A DNA stretch of 64,000 nt. It comes from an uncultured Planctomycetaceae bacterium. Lineage in GTDB: Bacteria; Planctomycetota; Planctomycetia; Planctomycetales; Planctomycetaceae. A model generated the notes under the pieces. That model was not told where the DNA came from. It did not search any database and saw only the letters and a list, made by a program, of their open reading frames with translations. Positions 36,288-44,613 of this stretch are shown here, piece by piece (within the stretch, counting starts at the first letter, position 1; the number at the start of each line of letters is the position of its first letter). The translations under genes and the position numbers were made by a program. Location of the stretch: positions 1-64,000 of the forward strand of contig CAIOKE010000154.1 of NCBI GenBank assembly GCA_903858815.1. Direction: 5' to 3'.

Positions 36288-38429
36288 TCAGCCGGCACCG
36301 CCACCGCCACCGCCACCGCCACCAGGCGGACGCTGCTGCATCATCTTCTGCAACGCTTCCTGCAACTCTTCCAGAGTCAACTTACCGTCACCGTTCAGAT
36401 CGGAGCGATCGAAGAACTCCGGTCGTGGATCATCGTCCTTAGTTACCACACCATCCTTGTTCTTATCCATACCTTCAAACATCACTTTGGGGTTCATCTG
36501 CATGCCACCACCTGGACCGCGACCACCACCTCCCGGACCACCACCTCCCGGACCACCACCTCCCGGACCACCACCTCCAGGACCACCACCTCCCGGACCA
36601 CCACCTCCAGGACCGCCACCGCCCGGACCGCCACCGCCAGATTTGCGATCAGGAGTCTCCAGTTTTTCGCGTTTGGCTTCAGCTTCAGCCGATTTCGCAG
36701 CTTCCAACTCCGCCAACTCCTTCTTGAAGTGAGTTCGCGGACTCATGATCACCAGATCATTCAGCTCCACACCTTCCAGAATCTCAATGTATTCGTCATT
36801 CGCGTCGCCAACTTTCAATTCACGACGCTGAGCCCCGTTCTGTTCCTTGCCGGAATACACATAAGCGTAGTAGTAACCGGAAAATGACACCACGCTCTGA
36901 ACGGGAATCTGCAGAACCGGTTCCTTGCGGTCTTCCACCACGACGCGAATCTGAGCCGTCATGCCTGGCTTCAGCTTTCGCACGCGCTCCGGGGAATCCA
37001 GAATCTGCACAATAGCTTCATATTCCTTCAGGTCCGTGTTAGGCCAACTGCCCGGAATCGGTACCGACGAGACTGACTGCAGTTTGCCTCGATATGGATC
37101 CCCGGGAATGGCATCGATCTCAATCTCAACCGGCTGACCAATCATCACCCGACTGATGCGGGATTCGTGAATTCGAGCATCAATTTTCATGTTCTCGAGA
37201 TCCGGCAGGTTGATCACGGCTTGTCGCTCACGGACTGCAGCACCCTCCTCAATCACCACCGGCTCACTGCCACGAGAACTCTTCTGAGATGCATAGACAA
37301 CCTCTCCGGCCTGAGTCGCGACAAGGCGACAGGCTTTGATCTGCCGCTGAAACAGATCCAGCTTTTCGTCTTCGACTGACAGGGTCAGTTGAGCTGCATC
37401 TGCAGCCGCCTTCATCTGGGTCATCAGAGCCTCACCCTCAAGGCGAGCCCTCTGAGTTTCCCGCTTGGAGTCTTCCGCAGTCTGAGCCAGCTCTTTTTCC
37501 TTCTTTGGCCGAGTGTACTTTTCGAGCACTTCCAGCTTGCCACGATTCACACTCAGCAGAATCTGAGACTGAGTGACTTTCAGGCGAGCACTTTCCAGCT
37601 GATTGACGTTGGCATAGCCAAGTCGAGCCTGGTCCCGAACACGCTCATACTCTTCCCGATTGATCGACAACTCTTCCTCAGTCTTCTTGATATCACCCTT
37701 GACCGTTTCCAGTTCCTGCTCGTACTCACCACCAGCCGATGTGTAACTGACAAGGCTGAGTGCAGCCAGATCCTCAGCCAGCCGCGCCTTCGCGACGTTG
37801 CTTTCATTCGTCGTCAGCTGAATCTCGATGTCCTTCAATGCCTTTTCCAGGTTGGCTCGAGCCGTTGTCACCTTGATCTGCTGCTCTTTTTCCTTCTCGA
37901 CCAGAGTCGACGAATCCAGCTCGCAACAAACATCACCTGCCAGAAAATCACCCTTGCGAACCTTCTGACGATCCTTCACCAGCAATTCCGTATGCTCGCC
38001 GAAGATCAGTTCATAAACCTTCTCCTGGCCGTCTTCCGCCACAACACGCACCGTCTTCGCGGATTCAGATGCACCATCAACAAACTGCACCACACCGTCA
38101 AACTCAGCAACCACCGGAGCATTGACCTTGCTGCCCTCGGGAACCAGCGAGATGATCGTTGTCGAACCCTCCACGCTGTTGCTGAGCGTTGAATTACGCA
38201 GACTGTCGACCGTTCCGTTCTCCGTGATCACAATCCGAAACGGACCCTTCTCGGCCAGCTTCATGACGTAGTCCGGAAGGATGCTCTTCCGCGATCCCGA
38301 CAGCACACCCAGCACCCGCTCACGCGCCGCCGGAATGACCGCGACAGCGACGGCAGCTGCCACCGCCAGCGCCAGCAGAGTGATTGCCATGGACCTGCCG
38401 GAACGATCCGGCTGAAGCGGACGAATCAT
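36288..38429 (-). CDS. HlyD/MacA-like periplasmic adaptor with Gly-rich tail and two EF-hands
   Basis: The protein has a membrane anchor (about 14-34), a lipoyl/barrel-sandwich region, a long coiled-coil hairpin (about 165-360) and the beta-barrel part (IHESRISRVMIGQPVEIEID), as in MacA-type adaptors. After about residue 585 it is unusual: a Lys/Glu helix, then seven GGGGP repeats, then two complete EF-hand loops, DKNKDGVVTKDD (655-666) and DLNGDGKLTLEE (677-688), and a poly-Gly end. 713 residues against about 370-450 for usual adaptors. It should join the permease to the outer-membrane protein encoded upstream. The EF-hands suggest Ca2+ binding in the periplasm. Confidence 0.88.
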   Translation of the reverse strand: MIRPLQPDRSGRSMAITLLALAVAAAVAVAVIPAARERVLGVLSGSRKSILPDYVMKLAEKGPFRIVITENGTVDSLRNSTLSNSVEGSTTIISLVPEGSKVNAPVVAEFDGVVQFVDGASESAKTVRVVAEDGQEKVYELIFGEHTELLVKDRQKVRKGDFLAGDVCCELDSSTLVEKEKEQQIKVTTARANLEKALKDIEIQLTTNESNVAKARLAEDLAALSLVSYTSAGGEYEQELETVKGDIKKTEEELSINREEYERVRDQARLGYANVNQLESARLKVTQSQILLSVNRGKLEVLEKYTRPKKEKELAQTAEDSKRETQRARLEGEALMTQMKAAADAAQLTLSVEDEKLDLFQRQIKACRLVATQAGEVVYASQKSSRGSEPVVIEEGAAVRERQAVINLPDLENMKIDARIHESRISRVMIGQPVEIEIDAIPGDPYRGKLQSVSSVPIPGSWPNTDLKEYEAIVQILDSPERVRKLKPGMTAQIRVVVEDRKEPVLQIPVQSVVSFSGYYYAYVYSGKEQNGAQRRELKVGDANDEYIEILEGVELNDLVIMSPRTHFKKELAELEAAKSAEAEAKREKLETPDRKSGGGGPGGGGPGGGGPGGGGPGGGGPGGGGPGGGGPGGGGRGPGGGMQMNPKVMFEGMDKNKDGVVTKDDDPRPEFFDRSDLNGDGKLTLEELQEALQKMMQQRPPGGGGGGGGGAG
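36520..36640. repeat. 15-bp tandem repeat encoding GGGGP
   Basis: Seven to eight copies of CCACCTCCCGGACCA (plus strand) with few substitutions, inside the adaptor gene. Each copy is five codons, so the number can change without loss of frame. Confidence 0.9.
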
Positions 38430-38497
38430 GTGGTGAACCTTTGAGAACTGGACGCGTCACGTAAACGCAGTACGTCAGGCAGGAAAACAGGCAGGGA

Positions 38498-41314
38498 TCA
38501 TTCCGACACACCAAGAACAACGTCCTGTGCGGCCGGAACAGCAGGCACAACAGAAGGCGCTTCGGAGGCTGCAGCAGGCGGAGACACACCCTCTACCGGT
38601 ACAGATGTCTGCATCTGCAGGTAGAACCGGTCCGTCCAGACACCCCTCGCGTCTATCTCCATGATACCCATATCACGGAAGATGTTAAGCCGATTCGTCT
38701 CATATACCACCCAATCCTGGACAAGTCCGTTCTGAGCCTGCAAAACTGAATCCAACGCGTTAATCAGGCTCAACGCATTCCCCTGACCGCCACCACCCAC
38801 ACCACCGCCACCACCACCCTGCGCCTGCAGCGACGCACTGTCGTACTGCAAAGCCGCGTTACGCACCGTCATCCGGTCCACCTTCAGCCGATACTCCTGC
38901 ACGCCCAGCTGACGCCAGCTCGAACGAATCGACTGCTTAACTCGGTCCTCCTGCTCCATATACGTCCGACGAGACCGCTGAAAAGCCACCAAAGACTGAC
39001 GATAACCGTTCCGCTCCAAAACCTGATCCAACGGAGTAGTGAACTTAAGTCCAGCACTGTGGTTCGTGCTGTTGCGAGCGTCCGGATTCAAACCCTCAGT
39101 ACCCCGAAACGTCACGTCCAAACCGGCTTCCAGTCGATTGGCCTGAATTTCCACCTGCCGGCGAGCATCCATGACGGCGGCCCGCTGATTCATCAGGTCA
39201 TGCCGATATTCCAACCCCAGAGCCACCACCTGCTCGATGTCAGGAATATTCCACGACTCGTCCAGGCTGAACGGAGTAATGGCCACCTGCTCCACTCGCA
39301 GCGATGCCTGCAGCACCTCAAGGCTCTGAGCCATACGCAGCAGATACTTGTCGCGCAGGTCGCGCGCTCCGCTGGCAACCTCCGTTAACAACTCTGGTAC
39401 TGTGTAAGTCAAAGCCGCGTCACGGTCGCCTGAACGTGGCAGATCCTTCCACGCCTCCGGCAGCTCGGCCAGCTCAATCTGCCCATTCGCATTCGTATCC
39501 AGCGACTGCAGCAGTTCGGCTTCGGTACCATGTGCCAGCAGCTTTGTCAGCATATCCAGCAGACCACTGCCAAACGCAAACTCGCGTTCAGCCAGTCGAT
39601 ACAGTCGCCGGTCTTTTTCCAGCCGCACGATCATGTCAGTGCGTTCCTCAGGCTGGCGGAAATACCGCAGACCCGGCTCAATCCTGCGGAAGTCATCCTT
39701 CGTTCGTTCCAGCAGCTGTTCCAGTGGCTGGAAGTCTGCTGCCACTCGCTTGATCCCGACTTCATACAGTCGATCGCGGGATTGCGACAGCTTCGTGACA
39801 TACTCGCGTACAGCGGCCAGCGCAGGGCCGGCCTGCGCATCAGCAGCACCCTGACCAGGCAACAGCTGATTGCCGATATCCTTCTGGACCTGACGCAGAT
39901 CACGCTCCAGATTGATCAAATCCCAGCTGATCAATTCAAAAGGCCCCAGCATTTTCGTATCGATGTTCAGATCCACATTTGGCGGCAGTCCAAGAACCAG
40001 TTTGAATGAGTCCTGAGAATCCTGCAGTTGCCGCTGGGAGTTGGCAAGGTTGATCTGAGAACGATTGAGCCGGTCGCGCAGCTGCAGATACGACAGACTG
40101 GTAGTCTGCTGCTTCTTGAAATCGATCATTTCAGAGGCAGCTGCAACATAGTCCGGATCCTGCGACAGCGACAGAATCCGCTGCTCCTGCTCAGGCGTCA
40201 GATCACCGCGCCATTTCAGCCACGTTCCGTCATACGACAGCTGGCCCTGGAGATCGACTGGAATCTGCAGATTCTGGAATTCATCCAGTGCCGCATTCAC
40301 GACACCCGGCACTCGAGTATCGCGAATCTCCTGAGCCTCCAGCTGCTCTTCCAGCTGCCGGATATTGTTTTCAGTGTTCAGAATATTCTGTCGCTGCTGC
40401 AGCAGTGTCAGGTAATTGGATGCCACCTGAGTGAACAGAGTCTGTCGGAAACGCGCCAGTGTGCGAACACTGTACAGCACATTACGTTCGTTCTGCGTCA
40501 GTGACTCAAGGGCAATCTTCCGCCCCGCATTGAACAGCAATGGCTGCGTCAGACTGTATCCGATCGATGGTGCAGACGATTCACTGCCATTCCCGGAAAA
40601 TACCCACGTCACAGAGTTAGCGATATCGGCAGCAATCTGGCCGCCCGTCGGCAGCGTCTGGCTGATACCAAACGGTGTCGCAAGAACTCCCGATGTCCGA
40701 CCCGCTGCATTCGACCGCGCAGTGAAATCCGCACTGGGTTCCGCTCGATTGGTCCCCAGATAACGAACCCCCAGCTTGAATCGCTCAGATGTCAGGTTCA
40801 GAGCATCCAGATACAGGTTCTCAATGGAATTCTGGTATTCGCGACTGTGAATCGCAGTGAGATTCATGGCATCCGGAATGCTGACATCCTGCAACCTGAC
40901 TCCGGAATGTGAGCCAACCGGATCAACACCCGTCTGATCGATTCCATAAGGCTTCAGCCAGTGGGGATTTTCGATGGCAAATGACACCCCCAGCTTGTGC
41001 CAGTTCTTGTAGCCACGACGACCATTCACTGAATGCATCAACTCGTGGGCCGTGGGATCGTCCGGTGGCAGCGGACGTTTGTCCGGATCCCATGGATCAT
41101 AGAAACGACTGCGCGGATCCGGCGTCAGATCGACTCGCGGCAGGCTCCAGTGCGGATCATTGATCTTTTCACCGATCGCCGTGTACGCATCTCGATCTGC
41201 CTGCTTGCGCCAGAACTGACGGGAACATCCCGACAGCGACGACACGCCGGCAACTCCCACCAGCAGCAGCGATAAACGCGTCCGCAGCTTCTTTCGCAGC
41301 ATTTCACTCAGCAT
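38498..41314 (-). CDS. TolC-like outer-membrane efflux lipoprotein, double length, with an EF-hand
   Basis: A lipobox (LSGC, Cys30) marks a lipoprotein. The two long helical halves typical of outer-membrane efflux proteins are present (about 250-330 with QTLFTQVASNYLTLLQQRQN, and about 690-860 with RHDLMNQRAAVMDARRQVEI). At 938 residues it is about twice the family length. Between the halves lies a large region with one perfect EF-hand loop, DTNANGQIELAE (606-617). A Gly-rich stretch (GGGGGGVGGGGQG) sits near 850. Start ATG 41314 with GGAG upstream; 41302 is possible. First gene of the efflux operon. Residues 31-140 are Pro/Asp-rich and of unknown role. Confidence 0.85.
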   Translation of the reverse strand: MLSEMLRKKLRTRLSLLLVGVAGVSSLSGCSRQFWRKQADRDAYTAIGEKINDPHWSLPRVDLTPDPRSRFYDPWDPDKRPLPPDDPTAHELMHSVNGRRGYKNWHKLGVSFAIENPHWLKPYGIDQTGVDPVGSHSGVRLQDVSIPDAMNLTAIHSREYQNSIENLYLDALNLTSERFKLGVRYLGTNRAEPSADFTARSNAAGRTSGVLATPFGISQTLPTGGQIAADIANSVTWVFSGNGSESSAPSIGYSLTQPLLFNAGRKIALESLTQNERNVLYSVRTLARFRQTLFTQVASNYLTLLQQRQNILNTENNIRQLEEQLEAQEIRDTRVPGVVNAALDEFQNLQIPVDLQGQLSYDGTWLKWRGDLTPEQEQRILSLSQDPDYVAAASEMIDFKKQQTTSLSYLQLRDRLNRSQINLANSQRQLQDSQDSFKLVLGLPPNVDLNIDTKMLGPFELISWDLINLERDLRQVQKDIGNQLLPGQGAADAQAGPALAAVREYVTKLSQSRDRLYEVGIKRVAADFQPLEQLLERTKDDFRRIEPGLRYFRQPEERTDMIVRLEKDRRLYRLAEREFAFGSGLLDMLTKLLAHGTEAELLQSLDTNANGQIELAELPEAWKDLPRSGDRDAALTYTVPELLTEVASGARDLRDKYLLRMAQSLEVLQASLRVEQVAITPFSLDESWNIPDIEQVVALGLEYRHDLMNQRAAVMDARRQVEIQANRLEAGLDVTFRGTEGLNPDARNSTNHSAGLKFTTPLDQVLERNGYRQSLVAFQRSRRTYMEQEDRVKQSIRSSWRQLGVQEYRLKVDRMTVRNAALQYDSASLQAQGGGGGGVGGGGQGNALSLINALDSVLQAQNGLVQDWVVYETNRLNIFRDMGIMEIDARGVWTDRFYLQMQTSVPVEGVSPPAAASEAPSVVPAVPAAQDVVLGVSE

Positions 41315-41657
41315 CCTGCCCTACTCCAGTGCCTGTGGGTCTTTGCCGCGTATCCACACCTGCACCCGCCAGCCAGTACTACTCGCTCAACGACTTCCTG
41401 ACAGAAGCGTTGCAGGACTGCGCGCGTAATCGGCCGTGCGTAACGAATACGTCGACATTTCCGATTTCGTCAGTTGTGACGACGGCGCTTGACGGCATTC
41501 CCGCAAACTCAACGTTTCCGGAAAACTCTGCCTGTCTTAAACACCCGAATGATGAACGGATGCTGACCACTCGCAGCAAAAATTGCTGAGAACACCCTCG
41601 CAGCTCGGATCGGCACTTTCTGCCGATCCTGCAGCCGAACACTTTCAAGGGACGATT
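41315..41657. other. 343-bp gap upstream of the efflux operon
   Basis: No supported gene. It separates the end of the NMT1-type gene from the efflux operon on the same strand. It holds the hairpin at 41607-41629, a smaller one (CAGCAA-AAA-TTGCTG, 41574-41588), and presumably the efflux promoter, for which I see no strong match. Confidence 0.6.
41607..41629 (-). terminator. strong hairpin after the NMT1-type gene
   Basis: GGATCGGCA-CTTTC-TGCCGATCC is a perfect 9-bp stem, 28 nt beyond the stop of the minus-strand gene. No T-run follows directly, but a second small hairpin with a TTTTT loop lies about 20 nt further on. Confidence 0.55.
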
Positions 41658-42671
41658 TCACTGCTGTCCCAGAAACTTCACGGAAAAGCACTCAGCAGCC
41701 TGCACACTGCCCTTCTCAATCTGCCCCAGTTCCTCGATCTGACTGACCAGCTTTTCCCAGCGTTCCAGATCCATTCCACAGCTGACCTGCCCGTCCACCG
41801 TTCTGCATAGCGGTGCCATAGCCTCAGCACCGAACTCCAGCGCCGCAGTAGTCATCTCAGAATTCAGTTTCCCGATTGCCTGATTCACTGCAGCAGGAGA
41901 CTGCAGATACTGCTGCCAGCCGGACACACTGGCTCGTACAACCTTCTGCACTAACTCAGGATTGTCCGCAATCACCGCCTCAGTTGTGATCAACAGACTG
42001 GCATAAGGATCGAAACCGATCTCTGACACCATCAGTACCTGTGGATCACCCCCCTTTTCACGTGCCACGAAGGGCTCGCTGAAGACAAAGGCCTGTTGAG
42101 CAAACGCAGGCTTCTGCAGAAATTCTCCCACCATGCCACTGAATGGCAGCAGCCGCACATTGGTTAAAGGCAGTTGTTTTTTCATCCACAGGGCAAAAGG
42201 TCGAGCATCACTGATCGCCAGCTCGATGTCCTTCAGGTCGGCCAGCGTTTTGAAACCTGCAGCCTGATGAACCATGATGCATCGAGGAGATGTCTGCAGG
42301 GGTGCCAACAGAGCCACAATCGGGACTCCCGCAGCTCGCGCCAAAACCACGTTGTCAGCATCCGAAACAGCGAACTGAATCCGACCCGCCGCAAGTTCCG
42401 CGATCACAGCCTGCGGAGCTCCCGGACCTCCCGGAATAATCTCCACCGCAACACCTTCAGCCGAGAATTTCCCCAGCACATCCGCAGCGATAAAGCCACC
42501 ATGCTCTACCTCGGGATACCAATTCAGGGCCAGTCGTGCGCTCAGAGCCGTTCCTGTGGTCTGCGCAGCCGTCGCAGTGCCGACATCACCCGCAGCCGGC
42601 GGACCAGCTGGTCCACCACAGCCACACACCAACCCCAGAACGCACAGCAAAACCAGTAGCTGACTTCTCAT
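41658..42671 (-). CDS. NMT1/THI5-like substrate-binding lipoprotein
   Basis: The 337-residue product has a lipoprotein signal (lipobox near Cys17) and an NMT1-type binding domain: LNWYPEVEHGGFIAADVLGK, FAVSDADNVVLARAAGVPIV and a C-terminal ENPELVQKV-like helix. Relatives bind thiamine pyrimidine precursors, taurine, nitrate or similar ligands for ABC importers; the ligand cannot be read here. No permease or ATPase gene of that type is adjacent, so it is an orphan in this window. Start ATG 42671 with GGGGGA upstream. It is followed by a strong hairpin and is divergent from the CBS gene. Confidence 0.82.
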   Translation of the reverse strand: MRSQLLVLLCVLGLVCGCGGPAGPPAAGDVGTATAAQTTGTALSARLALNWYPEVEHGGFIAADVLGKFSAEGVAVEIIPGGPGAPQAVIAELAAGRIQFAVSDADNVVLARAAGVPIVALLAPLQTSPRCIMVHQAAGFKTLADLKDIELAISDARPFALWMKKQLPLTNVRLLPFSGMVGEFLQKPAFAQQAFVFSEPFVAREKGGDPQVLMVSEIGFDPYASLLITTEAVIADNPELVQKVVRASVSGWQQYLQSPAAVNQAIGKLNSEMTTAALEFGAEAMAPLCRTVDGQVSCGMDLERWEKLVSQIEELGQIEKGSVQAAECFSVKFLGQQ

Positions 42672-42693
42672 TCTGTATCCCCCCTGCCGTAAA

Positions 42694-42721
42694 ACCGGTA
42701 AACACAGCATAACCAGTAAAC
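42694..42721. promoter_or_regulatory. direct repeat ACCGGTAAAC / ACCAGTAAAC
   Basis: Two 10-bp words with one mismatch start 18 bp apart, 23 bp upstream of the NMT1-type start codon. They could be paired regulator sites or part of the promoter. Confidence 0.3.
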
Positions 42722-42804
42722 TCATGGTAATTTGTGCGATCTCATCATGAATGTTGCCGAAATTCCTCAAACTTCCAACCGCCGTGGAGAAAGATTTCCA
42801 ACAG

Positions 42805-42822
42805 CAACCGCATTGGCGGTTG
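42805..42822. promoter_or_regulatory. inverted repeat before the CBS gene
   Basis: CAACCGC-ATTG-GCGGTTG, a perfect 7-bp inverted repeat 31 bp before the CBS gene start, in the divergent promoter region. Confidence 0.35.
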
Positions 42823-42853
42823 TCCAGATTACAACGATCCCCGGAAAACTGTC

Positions 42854-43480
42854 ATGAATCTGCTGGCTGACACACTGATGTGCCCCAGCTCTGGTTTCAG
42901 TATCGGACCGGATGCCACGCTGCGCGAAGCCGCCTGCCAGTTACTGCAGGAATCGCACTCTGTACTGTTTGCTGTCGACACATCGGGACGACTGATCGGT
43001 CAGATCACCGAAAGTGATCTGCTCGAGGCACTTTTCAGTGGTGCTGCGGAATACACACTGGCCAGCAACTTTGCTCGGCCGGTCAACAGGCGTATCCTCA
43101 ACACCGACTCAGCCTCCTCTGCTCGCTCCCTGCTTTACGAGTCTCATACGGACAGTCTACCGGTGACCGATGCTGACGGATTACTCCTCGGAATCGTCAC
43201 TCGATCGTCGGCAGCTCCGCAGGCAAACCGCAATCCGATTCGGGCGGTGGTAACGGAATTCTCCTGCGAAACCGGTCTCGGTTTTTCCATCCCGACGGTT
43301 TCCCCCTGTATCGTCAGCAGTTCTGCCGACGATCACATGGACTGGGCACTGGACTGGCCACCGCGTCGCCGCAGGTCTCGTGCCCCACTCAGAATCTTCA
43401 ACCCGGATGAAACTCGCCCACTGTTCCTCTCCGGCACAGAAGCTCAAAGACTTCTGCACAGTACGGACCAGATTCGCTGA
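42854..43480 (+). CDS. CBS-domain protein
   Basis: Two CBS motifs form the N-terminal 120 residues (SHSVLFAVDTSGRLIGQITE and DSLPVTDADGLLLGIVTRSS), a Bateman pair that usually senses an adenosyl ligand. The C-terminal 80 residues match nothing I know and contain a basic patch (WPPRRRRSR). I start at the ATG at 42854 (208 residues) because the upstream frame is unconserved. 12 bp before the flippase-like gene, so probably co-transcribed. Confidence 0.8.
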   Translation: MNLLADTLMCPSSGFSIGPDATLREAACQLLQESHSVLFAVDTSGRLIGQITESDLLEALFSGAAEYTLASNFARPVNRRILNTDSASSARSLLYESHTDSLPVTDADGLLLGIVTRSSAAPQANRNPIRAVVTEFSCETGLGFSIPTVSPCIVSSSADDHMDWALDWPPRRRRSRAPLRIFNPDETRPLFLSGTEAQRLLHSTDQIR

Positions 43481-43492
43481 TACGGCCTCACC

Positions 43493-44497
43493 ATGAAAAG
43501 ATTGCTGCTGTTGCTGATCGGGGTGGCAGTTTCTGTCGGGTTTCTCTGGTACGCAATGCGAGACACCGATCTCGGCACGGTCAGCTCGGCCTTTCAGACA
43601 GCCAACTATCTGACTCTGCCGGTCCTGCTGCTGCTGTTGCTGGCTTTCTACTGGCTGAAATCCGTCCGTTTTGCACAATTGCTGGAACCGGCAGCACCAC
43701 TGACAGCCCGCCAGCTGTTCGGTCCGGTCATGATCGGTTTTGCGGCCAATAATATTCTGCCCGCACACCTCGGAGAATTCGTCCGCGTCTTCGTGGTGAA
43801 TCGGCAGCATCGCGTCCCCGCCGGTACCGTGCTCTCGTCCGTCGTGCTCGAACGAATTTTTGATATCTTCGCGATCCTCGCACTGTTCGGCGTCGGCATC
43901 CTGATGGCTCCGGATATGCCCGACAATTATCAGCGGGGAGCATTGACCTTTGCTGCCTTTGCTGCCGGTATCGTACTGATCATGGGTGTCTACATGGTCT
44001 GGACGGACTGGTTCGTTACCACAACAGCACGCATCGCCGGACTGTTTCCGTTCGTACCCAAATGGCTTACGGAAAAACTGCTGGATCTGCTCAGGCAGGG
44101 AGCCATCGGACTGCATTCGCTGAAAAGTGCTCGCGCGATCCTCCTCATCACACTCAATTCCCTGCTGCAATGGCTGATCAATGGTTATTCGGCCTGCCTT
44201 GCACTGCAGGCCTTCGGAGTCGAGGTGACGCTCAGTACAGGCCTGATCCTCACGGGTATCACCGCGCTGGGTGTCATGATCCCCGCTGCCCCCGGATATT
44301 TCGGTGTTGTACAGGTCTGTTTTCAGATCGCTGTACAGGTCCAGCAGATCAAGCCGGATCCATCGCTCGTGCTGGCGGCCTCGTTATACTCACAGATCGT
44401 GGCCTATATCGCAGTCACGGGAATGGGAGTTTTCTTCCTGAATCGGGCTCAGTTGAGCCTGCAGGATCTGCAGCGCGCTGCAGATCAGCAGAGTTGA
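43493..44497 (+). CDS. lysylphosphatidylglycerol synthase TM region/UPF0104-like membrane protein
   Basis: About eight hydrophobic helices in 334 residues, with LKSVRFAQLL, AANNILPAHLGEFVRVFVV, SSVVLERIFDIFAILAL and IPAAPGYFGVVQVCF, the pattern of PF03706 membrane proteins. These are integral membrane proteins with proposed lipid flippase roles (MprF N-terminal part, AglD-like). No aminoacyl-transferase domain is attached. Likely an operon with the CBS gene. Confidence 0.85.
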   Translation: MKRLLLLLIGVAVSVGFLWYAMRDTDLGTVSSAFQTANYLTLPVLLLLLLAFYWLKSVRFAQLLEPAAPLTARQLFGPVMIGFAANNILPAHLGEFVRVFVVNRQHRVPAGTVLSSVVLERIFDIFAILALFGVGILMAPDMPDNYQRGALTFAAFAAGIVLIMGVYMVWTDWFVTTTARIAGLFPFVPKWLTEKLLDLLRQGAIGLHSLKSARAILLITLNSLLQWLINGYSACLALQAFGVEVTLSTGLILTGITALGVMIPAAPGYFGVVQVCFQIAVQVQQIKPDPSLVLAASLYSQIVAYIAVTGMGVFFLNRAQLSLQDLQRAADQQS

Positions 44498-44613
44498 ACA
44501 ATCGAGCTCAGCCACATTCTCGGCCAATGCTTTGCAATTCTGCTCGCGTTCTGACCATGCCTCAGAGTATTATCAGGGGCTCCGATCCCGGCCCATCCCC
44601 AGGAGCCTGAACG

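Noticed and set aside
36457-36732. Pro-rich plus-strand frame over the GGGGP repeat
   Set aside because: Complement of the adaptor's Gly-rich linker; the adaptor frame is clearly the real one.
41329-41589. 86-codon frame in the gap upstream of the efflux operon
   Set aside because: No ribosome-binding site, no domain, composition like the surrounding non-coding sequence.
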